Assembly: GCF_000359605.1 (NCBI RefSeq)
Contig: NZ_APML01000022.1
Span: forward strand, 1 to 64,000
Length of the DNA: 64,000 nucleotides
Source: Gracilibacillus halophilus YIM-C55.5
GTDB taxonomy: Bacteria; Bacillota; Bacilli; Bacillales; Amphibacillaceae
Direction of reading: 5' to 3'
The notes below the pieces were generated by a model. The model was not told the origin of the DNA, did not search any database, and was given only the letters and a program-made list of their open reading frames with translations. How positions within the stretch are numbered: the first letter of the stretch is position 1; every line of letters begins with the position of its first letter. The translations under genes and the position numbers were made by a program. Below, in pieces: positions 17,782-26,737 of the stretch.

Positions 17782-17826
17782 AGCTGTCCCAACGTCATTT
17801 AATTGGCGTATGGGGCAGCTTTTTTT
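17782..17826 (+). terminator. Terminator after the siderophore ATPase gene
   Basis: AGCTGTCCC faces GGGGCAGCT across a loop that ends at 17811, followed by TTTTTT. One G-T pair lies in the stem. Confidence 0.75.
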
Positions 17827-17877
17827 ATGTTAAGGGATAGGATAGAATTTGTGTCAAACAAAATGACTGGAGGTAAC

Positions 17878-18010
17878 TGTTTGCATCGAAAATAAATATA
17901 CGCATCAAATGAAAGAAAGAAGAGCACCTGTTTGCATAAAATATGACATTTATCCTGCAAACAGAAGACTTAGCGCATACCGTTTGCATGAAAAAAAGCC
18001 GATGTGCGTC
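17878..18010. repeat. 51-52-bp tandem repeats, TGTTTGCAT family (locus 1)
   Basis: Units begin at 17878, 17929 and 17981, each with TGTTTGCAT or CGTTTGCAT. Unit 2 holds the perfect dyad TGTTTGCA...TGCAAACA (17929-17936 and 17956-17963). The same family occurs at 36142-36260, including the shared phrase ATTTATCCTGCAAA. The third unit is partial. The stretch 18011-18133 after it shows only the ribosome site of the next gene. Confidence 0.75.
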
Positions 18011-18133
18011 TTATCGCGAAAATCTTCGTATTGTCCATCGAATATCCATTCGTAATTGTCATTAAGTGATCCATTTCACCAATACATGTTTTGAGCGGAG
18101 AGACATACACTAACGTGAAGGAGGGATGGTGTC

Positions 18134-18445
18134 ATGGAAAAGAAGAAATATTATGTGAATTTAGGTACGCAGGAAATATCTCAGATGGTTTATGGAAACA
18201 ACAATGATTTTACGATATATGCAACAGGGGAAGAAGTTTTTTTGCTACGGGAAAAATTTAATGACATCCATGATGCTGATATGCGTTCATATGTAAGATC
18301 TCATATACCATTTACCCCGTATCATAACGATCCACAAAATGATGATTATGATACAGGCATGACCGAAGTGATCCAAATGATTTATCAGTTAGGCGATGAA
18401 AAAACAAAAAAAGATATTAATGAAATGGGCATATTAGAAAAGTGA
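18134..18445 (+). CDS. Conserved-type small protein of unknown function
   Basis: A 103-residue acidic soluble protein that I cannot name. It starts MEKKKYYVNLGTQEISQM, continues with FTIYATGEEVFLLREKF, and has a histidine- and aspartate-rich middle (HIPFTPYHNDPQNDDYD) and a helical end ending in GILEK. There is no signal peptide or membrane segment. The start has a strong AAGGAGGG. Its codon use looks like its neighbours. It is a single gene with its own intergenic space on both sides. Confidence 0.7.
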   Translation: MEKKKYYVNLGTQEISQMVYGNNNDFTIYATGEEVFLLREKFNDIHDADMRSYVRSHIPFTPYHNDPQNDDYDTGMTEVIQMIYQLGDEKTKKDINEMGILEK

Positions 18446-18554
18446 AACAAATATAGCTTTTATACGTCTATATGAATAAACAATGGGGAATCATGTTTAA
18501 CAGAATCGCGAAAAAGGAATAGTAATAATACAAGGCAATATTGGAGGGGAGAAT

Positions 18555-19118
18555 ATGAAAAAAATTAGCATCATGATTATTACGGTCTTATGCTTATCTA
18601 TTTTTACTGCGACTGTCATTCAGTTACAAAGTAATAAGCAACAATATACGGTCACTTCCCATGCCGCACAAATAGAAAAAACAAATACACAGAAAACCAT
18701 GAATATTCAAGCTTCATTTCTAGAAAGCCAACATCAATTGACACATGAAGATATTGTAAAGAAAACAGACCAGTTTATGGATACGTTAGTACAAGACATT
18801 GATAAGAATTATCGCGTAAAAAACTATGATACGAAGAAAGAACTATTATCAGAATTTGAATCGTTTATGAACAAAGAAGTTGCCAAACCATATATTGATT
18901 TTTATTATAAAGAAAAGGAAGAAGGATTATATATTGTTCCAACTGAAACACCAGCATGGTTTGACAATGACAACACATATGAGAAAATAGAAGAAGAGAA
19001 TGAACATGTCGTTATTCAACAAACGAATCAAACGGATTTATATGGAGAGTATACCATTACCATTGGATTTGAATATATCGATGGGACATGGAAAATTTCC
19101 AGTATAGACAGAAAATAA
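18555..19118 (+). CDS. Secreted or membrane-anchored protein of unknown function
   Basis: A 187-residue protein with an N-terminal hydrophobic segment at about 5-22 (ISIMIITVLCLSIFTATVI) behind a lysine pair, which acts as a signal peptide or anchor; there is no clear lipobox. The outer part is charged and ends with YTITIGFEYIDGTWKISSI, a strand pattern seen in NTF2-like or DUF3993-like export domains; that is only a resemblance. The ATG follows GGAGGGGAG. It sits 15 bases before the Nudix gene and may be co-transcribed with it. Confidence 0.7.
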   Translation: MKKISIMIITVLCLSIFTATVIQLQSNKQQYTVTSHAAQIEKTNTQKTMNIQASFLESQHQLTHEDIVKKTDQFMDTLVQDIDKNYRVKNYDTKKELLSEFESFMNKEVAKPYIDFYYKEKEEGLYIVPTETPAWFDNDNTYEKIEEENEHVVIQQTNQTDLYGEYTITIGFEYIDGTWKISSIDRK

Positions 19119-19133
19119 AGGTCGTATGATACT

Positions 19134-19616
19134 ATGAAAACTTTTTATGATTATTACAACAATAAAGTTAAACTCTCTTTTGAGGACCATCCATTTGACC
19201 CATCACCGAAACACGTATGGGTCATTTGTCGTTATCAAAAATATTGGTTGCTTACGAAACATCGCTATCGTGGTTTAGAATTTCCAGGCGGTAAAGTAGA
19301 AAAAAATGAAACACCAAAAGAAGCTGCGATTCGTGAAGTCTACGAAGAGACAGGCGGTAAAGTGGATTGCTTAGAATATATTGGTCAATATTATGTGGCA
19401 GGGAAAAAAGAACAATTAGCGAAAAATATTTACTTTGCTGCTATACGATCGATTGAAAAGCAATCAACCTACTATGAAACATTAGGCCCCAAATTGCTTG
19501 AGCATTTACCGAAAAACATTCGCACGAACAATGAATATAGTTTTATTATGAAAGATAATGTATTATCGGACAGTATCAATTATATGGAAGAGATAGGGGT
19601 GCCAACATATAGCTAA
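19134..19616 (+). CDS. ytkD: Nudix hydrolase, YtkD-like nucleoside triphosphatase
   Basis: A 160-residue Nudix protein. The Nudix box runs from GGKVEKNETPKEAA to IREVYEETGG (about residues 52-75) with the REVYEE metal site intact. Length, the FYDYYNNKVKLSFEDHPF start and the position before metK match B. subtilis YtkD, which hydrolyses oxidised purine (deoxy)nucleoside triphosphates. The upstream ribosome site is weak (AAAGGTCG). Confidence 0.82.
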   Translation: MKTFYDYYNNKVKLSFEDHPFDPSPKHVWVICRYQKYWLLTKHRYRGLEFPGGKVEKNETPKEAAIREVYEETGGKVDCLEYIGQYYVAGKKEQLAKNIYFAAIRSIEKQSTYYETLGPKLLEHLPKNIRTNNEYSFIMKDNVLSDSINYMEEIGVPTYS

Positions 19617-19642
19617 CTGAACGTTAGTTATATGTTTTTTTT
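19609..19642 (+). terminator. Terminator after ytkD
   Basis: ATAGCTAAC (19609-19617) pairs with GTTAGTTAT (19623-19631) with one G-T pair, followed by a run of T. The left arm covers the ytkD stop codon. Confidence 0.75.
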
Positions 19643-19787
19643 GGTTTCTCGTCATTCAACAAGTGTTCTTCGTGCATTTTTTGTTGATTCGTTGTATAGT
19701 TAATATGAATACCTATTTTACATACTGTTGTCGTGTTAAAATAAAAGAAGATGTTCGGTCGTTAGTAGTTTAGAAGGAGGAAGAAAC

Positions 19788-20984
19788 ATGAATCGACGCT
19801 TATTTACATCAGAATCGGTGACAGAAGGGCATCCTGATAAAATTAGTGACCAAATTTCTGATGCTATATTAGATGAAATTGTACAAAATGATCCGAATGC
19901 CCGAGTGGCTTGTGAAACAACGATAACAACGGGATTAGTGTTAGTTTCAGGAGAAATCACTACCTCTACTTATGTAGATATTCCTAAAATTGTGCGGGAA
20001 ACCATTAAAGATATCGGGTATACAAGAGCGAAATATGGATTTGACGCAGAAACATGTGGCGTTCTGACAGCGATTGATGAGCAATCGGCTGATATTGCTG
20101 GTGGGGTAGACCAAGCATTAGAAGCAAGAGAAGGGCATATGACCGATGACGAAATTGAAGCAATTGGTGCTGGTGACCAAGGACTGATGTTTGGATATGC
20201 CATTAATGAAACACCAGAATTAATGCCATTACCGATTAGTTTATCGCATAAGTTAGCGAAACAGTTAAGTGATTTGCGTAAAGATAAGACGTTAGAATAC
20301 TTGCGTCCAGATGGAAAAACACAGGTTACGGTTGAATATGACGAGAACAACCAGCCAAAGCGTATTGATACGATCGTTATTTCCACCCAACATCATCAGG
20401 ATATAACGTTAGAACAAATTCAAGCCGATGTAACTGATAAAGTCATCAATCCCGTTGTACCAGAAGCGTTATTAGATGAAGAAACGAAATACTTTATTAA
20501 CCCAACCGGTCGATTTGTAATTGGTGGGCCTCAAGGTGATGCAGGGTTAACGGGACGAAAAATCATTGTCGATACATATGGTGGTTACGCACGCCATGGC
20601 GGTGGTGCTTTTAGTGGTAAAGATGCGACAAAAGTAGACCGCTCAGCTGCTTATGCTGCGCGTTATGTGGCGAAAAATATTGTGGCAGCAGGATTAGCAG
20701 AGGCGTGTGAAGTTCAGTTTGCTTATGCGATTGGTGTTGCTCAACCGGTCTCGATTTCAATTAATACATTTGGTACAAGCGACTATTCAGAAGAAGTACT
20801 GGTTGATGCTGTTCGCAAACACTTTGATTTACGACCAGCTGGTATTATTAAAATGTTAGATTTACGTCGTCCGATTTACCGCGATACGGCCGCCTATGGG
20901 CATTTTGGGCGTACGGATGTTGAATTTCCATGGGAAAAAACGGATAAAGTGGAATTGTTAAATGATTACTTGTCAAATCATTAA
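19788..20984 (+). CDS. metK: S-adenosylmethionine synthetase
   Basis: A 398-residue enzyme that makes SAM from methionine and ATP. The motifs [13 protein letters not shown] near the start, [12 protein letters not shown] (about 117-128), the P-loop-like [16 protein letters not shown] and [18 protein letters not shown] are complete. The ATG follows AAGGAGGAAG. The leader of about 150 bases shows no S-box aptamer, in contrast to B. subtilis metK. Confidence 0.95.
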   Translation: MNRRLFTSESVTEGHPDKISDQISDAILDEIVQNDPNARVACETTITTGLVLVSGEITTSTYVDIPKIVRETIKDIGYTRAKYGFDAETCGVLTAIDEQSADIAGGVDQALEAREGHMTDDEIEAIGAGDQGLMFGYAINETPELMPLPISLSHKLAKQLSDLRKDKTLEYLRPDGKTQVTVEYDENNQPKRIDTIVISTQHHQDITLEQIQADVTDKVINPVVPEALLDEETKYFINPTGRFVIGGPQGDAGLTGRKIIVDTYGGYARHGGGAFSGKDATKVDRSAAYAARYVAKNIVAAGLAEACEVQFAYAIGVAQPVSISINTFGTSDYSEEVLVDAVRKHFDLRPAGIIKMLDLRRPIYRDTAAYGHFGRTDVEFPWEKTDKVELLNDYLSNH

Positions 20985-21017
20985 TGACTTCGTATAATAA
21001 TATAGTCTTAAAACATG

Positions 21018-21044
21018 AAACCAAGTGAACAGAGCACTTGGTTT
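21018..21044 (+). terminator. Terminator after metK
   Basis: AAACCAAGTG (21018-21027) pairs perfectly with CACTTGGTTT (21035-21044). The T-rich tail is short. Confidence 0.65.
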
Positions 21045-21132
21045 CAAAATTGTATAAAAAGATGTAAAAGTGAAATATTATTATGAAGGAATTCGTCTTA
21101 TAGGATAATCAAAGGTAGAAAGTAGGGGCAAA

Positions 21133-23019
21133 ATGTGTGGCTTTATAGGCATCATGAAAAATCAACCATCAAAAGAATTTGAAGAATACAATTACCGCAA
21201 TCAAATGATCTATCATCGCGGGCCTGATGATGAAGGATATTATCAGGATGATTATGTAGCTTTCGGCTTTCGACGATTGAGTATTATCGATATTGAAAGT
21301 GGTCACCAACCCTTTCCATATGATGATGAACGTTATTGGATGGTATTTAATGGCGAAATATACAATTTTATTGAATTGCGAAATCAGTTAATGGAACAAG
21401 GACATACATTTTTAACAGATTCGGATTCAGAAGTTGTGGTAGCCATGTTTGATGTATATGGTACCGAAGCTTTTCAGTATCTGCGAGGAATGTTTGCGAT
21501 TTTAATATGGGACAAGCAGGAAGCAACACTTTATGGTGCAAGAGATCCATTCGGTATCAAACCATTATATTATAAAGAATCTGAACAAGGTACATATTTT
21601 GGTTCAGAGAAGAAAAGTATTATTTCTGCAGAAGATACCGTCGATGTAAAAGCGTTACAAAATTATTTAACGTTTCAATATGTTCCCGAACCAGATACGA
21701 TGCATCAATCGATTAAGAAATTAGAACCTGGTCATTATTTTGTAAAACAGCCTGGAGAAGAAATGATATTCACTCGTTATTTTCATGCTTTTTTCCAACC
21801 TTCCGTCAAACAGGAAGAGAATGTTTGGATCGATAAAATACAACAGGTAATGTATGATTCAGTCGATGTACACTTGCGAAGTGATGTTCCTGTAGGTTCG
21901 TTCTTATCAGGTGGAATTGATTCTTCACTCATTGTTTCTATCGCTAAATATTATCATCCAGAGATTAAAACCTTTTCAGTTGGTTTTGAACAGAACGGTT
22001 ATTCAGAGATGGATGTTGCCAAGGAAACAGCTGATCGTTTAGGAGTAGAGAACTACCGATATGTGATTTCGCCTGAAGAATACATGGATCAGCTGCCAAG
22101 CATAATTTGGCATTTGGATGATCCGTTGGCTGATCCTGCTTGTGTTCCGTTATACTTTGTAGCAAGAGAAGCCAAAAAACATGTAACGGTGGCGTTATCT
22201 GGTGAAGGAGCCGATGAACTGTTTACAGGATATAATATTTATCGTGAGCCAGAATCATTAAAGATGTTTCAATCGATTCCGAATCCACTTAACAAAATGT
22301 TAGGTTGGATAGCCAATACCTTACCTGAAGGTGTGAAAGGAAAAAGCTTTTTAGAACGAGGGACGACACCGCTTAGTGATCGGTATATCGGCAATGCTAA
22401 GATATTTGAAGAGAAGGCCAAACAACAAATGTTAGTTCAATATGATAAGAACCAACCTTATCAAAAAGTGACAAGACCACTGTATCAACAAGTGAAAGAT
22501 AGTCACTTCGTGCATCAAATGCAATATGTCGATATCCATACTTGGTTACGTGGTGATATTTTATTAAAAGCAGATAAAATGTCGATGGCTCATTCCTTGG
22601 AATTGCGTGTACCATTTTTGGATCAAGAAGTGTTTAAGGTGGCTCGTCAGATACCTGCTGAATTAAACATTGCACAAGGTACGACGAAACATATCTTGCG
22701 TCAAGCAGCAAGGGGAATTGTTCCTGATCATGTGTTGGACAGAAAGAAATTAGGCTTTCCTGTCCCCATTAGACATTGGCTAAAGAATGAAATTTATGAT
22801 TGGACATTACAACTCATTCGAGAAAGTGAAACCGACCATTTATTGCACAAGCCAATGATTGAACAAATGTTGGAAAATCATCGCTTAGGTAAAGCAGATT
22901 ATAGCCGTAAGCTTTGGACGGTTATTGTATTTATGCTATGGCATCAGATTTTTATCGAAAATAAATATGACTTTGATAAATTACAAACCGAAAACAAGAA
23001 GGAAAGCAAACTCGTTTAA
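21133..23019 (+). CDS. asnB: Asparagine synthase (glutamine-hydrolysing)
   Basis: A 628-residue two-domain enzyme. The N-terminal glutaminase domain has the catalytic Cys2 (MCGFIGIM), RGPDDEGYY and FNGEIYNF. The synthetase domain has the PP-loop SFLSGGIDSSLI and further ATP-site motifs ALSGEGADELF and LRVPFLDQEV. Length matches B. subtilis AsnB. The ribosome site is weak (GTAGGGGCAAA). It ends with a 4-base overlap with the convergent C39-type gene. Some AsnB-family enzymes in bacilli amidate cell-wall diaminopimelate; that cannot be excluded. Confidence 0.92.
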   Translation: MCGFIGIMKNQPSKEFEEYNYRNQMIYHRGPDDEGYYQDDYVAFGFRRLSIIDIESGHQPFPYDDERYWMVFNGEIYNFIELRNQLMEQGHTFLTDSDSEVVVAMFDVYGTEAFQYLRGMFAILIWDKQEATLYGARDPFGIKPLYYKESEQGTYFGSEKKSIISAEDTVDVKALQNYLTFQYVPEPDTMHQSIKKLEPGHYFVKQPGEEMIFTRYFHAFFQPSVKQEENVWIDKIQQVMYDSVDVHLRSDVPVGSFLSGGIDSSLIVSIAKYYHPEIKTFSVGFEQNGYSEMDVAKETADRLGVENYRYVISPEEYMDQLPSIIWHLDDPLADPACVPLYFVAREAKKHVTVALSGEGADELFTGYNIYREPESLKMFQSIPNPLNKMLGWIANTLPEGVKGKSFLERGTTPLSDRYIGNAKIFEEKAKQQMLVQYDKNQPYQKVTRPLYQQVKDSHFVHQMQYVDIHTWLRGDILLKADKMSMAHSLELRVPFLDQEVFKVARQIPAELNIAQGTTKHILRQAARGIVPDHVLDRKKLGFPVPIRHWLKNEIYDWTLQLIRESETDHLLHKPMIEQMLENHRLGKADYSRKLWTVIVFMLWHQIFIENKYDFDKLQTENKKESKLV

Positions 23020-23879
23020 CGATTGGTTATCGTAACGGCTTGCTTCCCCATTTGCTCCCAAGCAGCAATAAATGGTCGTTTGGGAGCTTTTTTATGTTCA
23101 CCATCATAAGGATCATTAAAATAAATATCATTCTCATCATATCCAGTGATCACAACCGCATGTTGCTTTCTTGTCACTTCAATCGGGCCGTCAGGTGTTT
23201 GCCATGTTTGAAACGAAGATTGTGGCAATGGTTCGTAAGTGATATTCGTAATAATGAGAACCGGTTGTTTTTGGTGAATTCGATTGAGAATTTCGGTAAA
23301 AGACGATTTCGTTAAATTTTCGGCACGATTGCCAGCATGTTGTTTGGTTAATTGATAAATCGGCTCATGATACACACCATAACCTGGCTGATCATACGTA
23401 TACATACTTCCCACAAATCCGTTGTGAGGATTGCCAAAGTGAACCTTTCCATTCTTCACTTGATAAGGAGTGGTATCTTTTTTGATTTGTTCTGCTAATT
23501 GAAGCTTATCAATCGTGATCTCATGATAACGCAATAACATAGACAAGCTCGTTACCTCACATCCTCTAGGGAGTTCAGGAAACTGTCTCGCTTTCGGTAT
23601 TTGCATTTGGACTGAGCGTTGTCTTTTCGTTGACATTGTTTTATGGATTGGTTGGTGATTTGTTACTTTTCGATTTTCATCTGATGGCAAACTGATGGCA
23701 TGAATTAAATTGATGTCAGACGTATATATGAGATAGCCACCAAGACCGAGGCTAGTCATACTAAATAAAACAAAGTATAGCATGGCCATGATCTGAAAAA
23801 TTTTTTTCTGAAAACGCTGATAAGCAAAAAATAAAAAGAATGCGAAAATCATTGATACAATAAATAAAGGGCCAACCAT
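23016..23879 (-). CDS. Membrane-anchored C39-like peptidase family protein
   Basis: A 287-residue protein with two membrane segments at the N-terminus (about 1-20 and 27-53) and an extracytoplasmic domain of the peptidase C39_2 type. The cysteine is in ELPRGCEVTSLSMLLR, the histidine in KQHAVVITGYDEND and the third residue in FNDPY. B. subtilis YvpB belongs to the same family. Substrates are unknown. Its stop overlaps that of asnB. It is followed upstream by the YtoA gene on the same strand, 10 bases away, so both may be one transcript. Confidence 0.8.
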   Translation of the reverse strand: MVGPLFIVSMIFAFFLFFAYQRFQKKIFQIMAMLYFVLFSMTSLGLGGYLIYTSDINLIHAISLPSDENRKVTNHQPIHKTMSTKRQRSVQMQIPKARQFPELPRGCEVTSLSMLLRYHEITIDKLQLAEQIKKDTTPYQVKNGKVHFGNPHNGFVGSMYTYDQPGYGVYHEPIYQLTKQHAGNRAENLTKSSFTEILNRIHQKQPVLIITNITYEPLPQSSFQTWQTPDGPIEVTRKQHAVVITGYDENDIYFNDPYDGEHKKAPKRPFIAAWEQMGKQAVTITNR

Positions 23880-23889
23880 TAGTGCTACT

Positions 23890-24411
23890 TCACTCCTGTT
23901 TATTTTCTAGTTGTTTATAATACTGTCCCTTGTCAACATATTCTTGTTGAATTCGTTGCATGTCTTCGATATCTTCATCGGTGAGATCTCGAATGACTTT
24001 GGCTGGTCGCCCAAACGCTAATACACCAGGAGGAATCTTTTTTCCTGGAGGAACGAGGCTACCTGCTCCGATGAAGGCACCTTCACCAATTTCGGCACCA
24101 TCAAGAATGACCGATCCCATACCAATGAGGGCATGTTTTCGTATTTTTGCTGAATGGAGCGTCACTTGATGGCCAATGGTGACATAATCTTCAACTATTA
24201 AAGGCATATCAGGACTTTGGTGTAAAAGAGATAAATCCTGTATATTAGCATAAGCACCAATTCTCACTGGGGCTACATCCCCGCGAATAACGGTTTTAAA
24301 CCAAATACTTGTATACGCACCGCATTCGATGTCACCAGTGAGTACGGCATCACTTGCGACAAAAGCACTTGTATCTATTGCAGGGAAATAATCTTTATAA
24401 GGATAACGCAT
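23890..24411 (-). CDS. ytoA: Gamma-carbonic-anhydrase family protein (YtoA)
   Basis: A 173-residue left-handed beta-helix protein with hexapeptide repeats such as IGAYANIQD, IVEDYVTIGHQVTLH and IGEGAFIGAGSLV. The metal-binding histidines are in LLHQ, IGHQ and TLHSA. The C-terminal helix is charged. The family includes gamma-carbonic anhydrases, but many bacterial members have no proven activity. The start has AAGGAGG. The position next to asnB and ytpB matches the B. subtilis yto-ytp region. Confidence 0.87.
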   Translation of the reverse strand: MRYPYKDYFPAIDTSAFVASDAVLTGDIECGAYTSIWFKTVIRGDVAPVRIGAYANIQDLSLLHQSPDMPLIVEDYVTIGHQVTLHSAKIRKHALIGMGSVILDGAEIGEGAFIGAGSLVPPGKKIPPGVLAFGRPAKVIRDLTDEDIEDMQRIQQEYVDKGQYYKQLENKQE

Positions 24412-24495
24412 GAAGCAAACCTCCTTATGTTGCTTTACATGTATGATATCATATTTTGTAGATGATTCGTGAAACAGAAAAAAAGTGAGGGGAAC

Positions 24496-25569
24496 ATGGT
24501 GACCAACAAAGTTCCAACGAAAGCACCTATATTAATGAAACAAGTGTATCAAAAAATTTTTCCACAAGTGAATAAAGAATTGCGTTATTGGAGAGCACGA
24601 GCAGAAGGTATCCCCAATCTTGAATTACGTACGCAAGCTTTAGCAAGTATCGAATCAAAAAAGTTCCATTGCCAGGGTGGTTCTGTATATAGTCTGTTAG
24701 CTGGCGAGGACTGGAAGAGAGCAGTGCGTTTTATTGTGGCGTACCAGACGATTAGCGATTATTTGGATAATTTATGTGATCGCAGTACATCGATGGATCC
24801 GACTGACTTTCGCATGCTTCACCAGTCCATGGAAGATGCTCTGACCTTGTCAAACTCGATCCAGGACTATTATGTGTATCGCGATGATCGAGAGGATGCC
24901 AATTATTTAGTCGATTTAGTAAACACGTGTCGAGAAGTGCTTCAAGAAGTAGATTCATTACACGTGATTCATCCCTATATTATAAAATTAGAACAGCTGT
25001 ACAGCGACCTGCAAGTACATAAGCATGTCATTCATGAGGAAAGAATTCCACGACTGGAAAATTGGTTTGCCACCTATCAAAGCCAATGGCCAATGTTGAG
25101 TTGGTATGAGTTTTCTGCTTGTACGGGTTCAACTTTAGGTATTTTCTGTATGGTATCTTATGGTTTAGGTGGATCGATTGATCATCATTTGACTGAACGG
25201 ATTTATCAGAGTTATTTTCCGTACTTACAAGGATTACATATAATGCTTGATTATTTCATTGATCAACAAGAGGACTGGGAAGAAGGCGATTTGAATTTTT
25301 GCAACTATTATCAGGATGAACAAGAATTAGAGAATCGCCTTAAATATTTTATTGAACAAACCAATCATCAAGTGCAAGGGCTACCGGATCAATCGTTTCA
25401 TGAAATGATTCAGCATGGTTTGGTCGGTTTATATTTGGCTGATCCAAAAGTGAGGAAGTTAGAAGCTGGTGATCGTACAGCGAAAACATTGATCAAAACG
25501 AGTGGCTTTCGGTCACAGTTTTTCCACTGGAACATTAAATTATATAACCGTTTGGCTGGTAAATCGTAA
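24496..25569 (+). CDS. ytpB: Tetraprenyl-beta-curcumene synthase-like protein (DUF2600)
   Basis: A DUF2600 protein of about 357 residues, in the family of B. subtilis YtpB, which cyclises heptaprenyl or tetraprenyl diphosphate into a sesquarterpene. Aspartate-rich stretches are YLDNLCD in the first third and YFIDQQEDWEEGDLNF later; the classical DDxxD motif is not obvious, as is usual in this family. I set the start at ATG 24496, directly followed by GTG 24499; GAGGGG lies just upstream and the GTG has the better spacing. It ends in a strong bidirectional hairpin. Confidence 0.82.
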   Translation: MVTNKVPTKAPILMKQVYQKIFPQVNKELRYWRARAEGIPNLELRTQALASIESKKFHCQGGSVYSLLAGEDWKRAVRFIVAYQTISDYLDNLCDRSTSMDPTDFRMLHQSMEDALTLSNSIQDYYVYRDDREDANYLVDLVNTCREVLQEVDSLHVIHPYIIKLEQLYSDLQVHKHVIHEERIPRLENWFATYQSQWPMLSWYEFSACTGSTLGIFCMVSYGLGGSIDHHLTERIYQSYFPYLQGLHIMLDYFIDQQEDWEEGDLNFCNYYQDEQELENRLKYFIEQTNHQVQGLPDQSFHEMIQHGLVGLYLADPKVRKLEAGDRTAKTLIKTSGFRSQFFHWNIKLYNRLAGKS

Positions 25570-25609
25570 AAGATCACGATTCCCTATTCATGGGGATTCG
25601 TGATCTTTT
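25568..25609. terminator. Bidirectional terminator shared by ytpB and ytqB
   Basis: AAAGATCACGA (from 25569) pairs with TCGTGATCTTT (to 25608), with an inner TTCCC/GGGGA extension around the loop. The hairpin overlaps the last codons of ytqB. Confidence 0.85.
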
Positions 25610-26156
25610 CAATCGCTAAAATAAATGGTGGTTGATTCACTTGATTGATGAATTGATACTGTAAGACTTGAAAATATTGTTGGTCAATTTGCTCACAATA
25701 AGATAATAATGCATCTTTTTCTCGTTTGCCACCTTCGTGTCCATGATAGACAACGATGACAATGCGACCCGTTGGCTTGAGTCGTTGTTGTAACGATTGA
25801 ATGGCTTTGATTGTATTGTCAGGTGTTGTAATGACAGAATGATCGCCTCTTGGTAAGTATCCAAGGTTAAAAATCGCTCCTCCTACCGTTTCATGGGGAG
25901 CCATATAATGATTCATGTTTTCATGCCCGTCAACCATTAAATTCACATTTTGTCTCTGATTCTTATCTAATAAAGACTGTGTACGATTGATCGCTTCTTG
26001 TTGAATATCAAACCCGATCACTTTCCCTTCATCACCAACGAGGTAACTCAGAAACAAAGTATCTTTCCCGTTTCCGCAAGTTCCATCGACTACGGTTTCA
26101 CCGATAGTTACGTTTTTTTCCAATAGATCATGAGCAAATGGAATAATCCCTTTCAT
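25584..26156 (-). CDS. ytqB: YtqB family class I methyltransferase
   Basis: A 190-residue SAM-dependent methyltransferase of the putative rRNA methylase family PF06962. Motif I is VVDGTCGNGKDTLFLS (about 22-37), followed by VIGFDIQQEAI. A conserved NLGYLPRGDH motif and IVVYHGHEGGKREK follow. The ATG is preceded by AAAGGGG. B. subtilis ytqB occupies the same place by ytpB. The target RNA or metabolite is not readable from sequence. Confidence 0.85.
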   Translation of the reverse strand: MKGIIPFAHDLLEKNVTIGETVVDGTCGNGKDTLFLSYLVGDEGKVIGFDIQQEAINRTQSLLDKNQRQNVNLMVDGHENMNHYMAPHETVGGAIFNLGYLPRGDHSVITTPDNTIKAIQSLQQRLKPTGRIVIVVYHGHEGGKREKDALLSYCEQIDQQYFQVLQYQFINQVNQPPFILAIEKITNPHE

Positions 26157-26254
26157 TGTGTGTACCCCTTTGTATTGAAATTATCCTTATTTTATCAGAT
26201 AGTAAACGAATAAAATAGCTAGGAAGGTTAGAAACTACACGTGAGGTGATCGAA

Positions 26255-26536
26255 ATGACGACAAGAGAATCGTTGGAACATTTATTGGCAGAAGGAAATC
26301 AAATTATTGAACAGGCGGAAGAACAGCTACAAATGTCCAACCGAAATCATTTTCATATGAATGAAGACTACACGAATGCCCATTTGGAATTGGAACAGTT
26401 ATCAGAGGATATTGACCGAATGATGCGTAGTGCAAATCACCAACAAAAAGAACAACTGCACCGGTTTCAACTTGTTGTTCGTGAAAAACTAAATGATATG
26501 ATACTTGATGAAGTTGATGTCACACGCTTTGAATGA
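26255..26536 (+). CDS. ytzC: YtzC family small protein
   Basis: A 93-residue, strongly charged, all-helical protein (MTTRESLEHLLAEGNQII, then EQAEEQLQMSNRNHF). The start ATG 26255 follows GAGGTGAT. It matches the DUF2524/YtzC family of Bacillus in size and content, and sits in the same neighbourhood. The sequence suggests a coiled coil. The function is unknown. Confidence 0.75.
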   Translation: MTTRESLEHLLAEGNQIIEQAEEQLQMSNRNHFHMNEDYTNAHLELEQLSEDIDRMMRSANHQQKEQLHRFQLVVREKLNDMILDEVDVTRFE

Positions 26537-26559
26537 GACGGGCAAACCTTTATGATTCC

Positions 26560-26649
26560 GCTTTGTCAAAACATCTTTAAAATCATCATTTTGGGTGATT
26601 TCAGCTCTTGCAGTTCTTGTAGGCGTCGATGTTTTGACAAAGCTTTTTT
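26560..26649 (+). terminator. Large perfect-stem hairpin after ytzC
   Basis: GCTTTGTCAAAACATC (26560-26575) is the exact reverse complement of GATGTTTTGACAAAGC (26628-26643), followed by TTTTTT. The enclosed 52 bases contain a smaller inverted repeat, AAATCA with TGATTT, so the RNA would be branched. It is placed as a terminator, but it is unusually large. Confidence 0.7.
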
Positions 26650-26672
26650 ATCATCTTTTGTTCAATTTTTTC

Positions 26673-26720
26673 TTGTCATTACCTCTGTATTAGTGTACTA
26701 TTTTAATAGTACACTAATAC
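26673..26720 (+). promoter_or_regulatory. Promoter overlapped by a GntR-type operator
   Basis: TTGTCA (26673-26678), a 17-base spacer and TACTAT (26696-26701) form a promoter. Over it lies a perfect 34-bp palindrome: GTATTAGTGTACTATT (26687-26702) and its reverse complement (26705-26720) with a 2-base centre. It contains AGTGTA and TACACT half sites 12 bases apart, close to the operator described for YtrA in B. subtilis (as I recall, AGTGTA-N13-TACACT). The gntR gene downstream is the likely repressor. Confidence 0.85.
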
Positions 26721-26737
26721 AAAAAGGGGAATGTGAA

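Noticed and set aside
19970-20386. A 138-codon open frame opposite metK
   Set aside because: It is antisense to a well-conserved gene and has no family resemblance.
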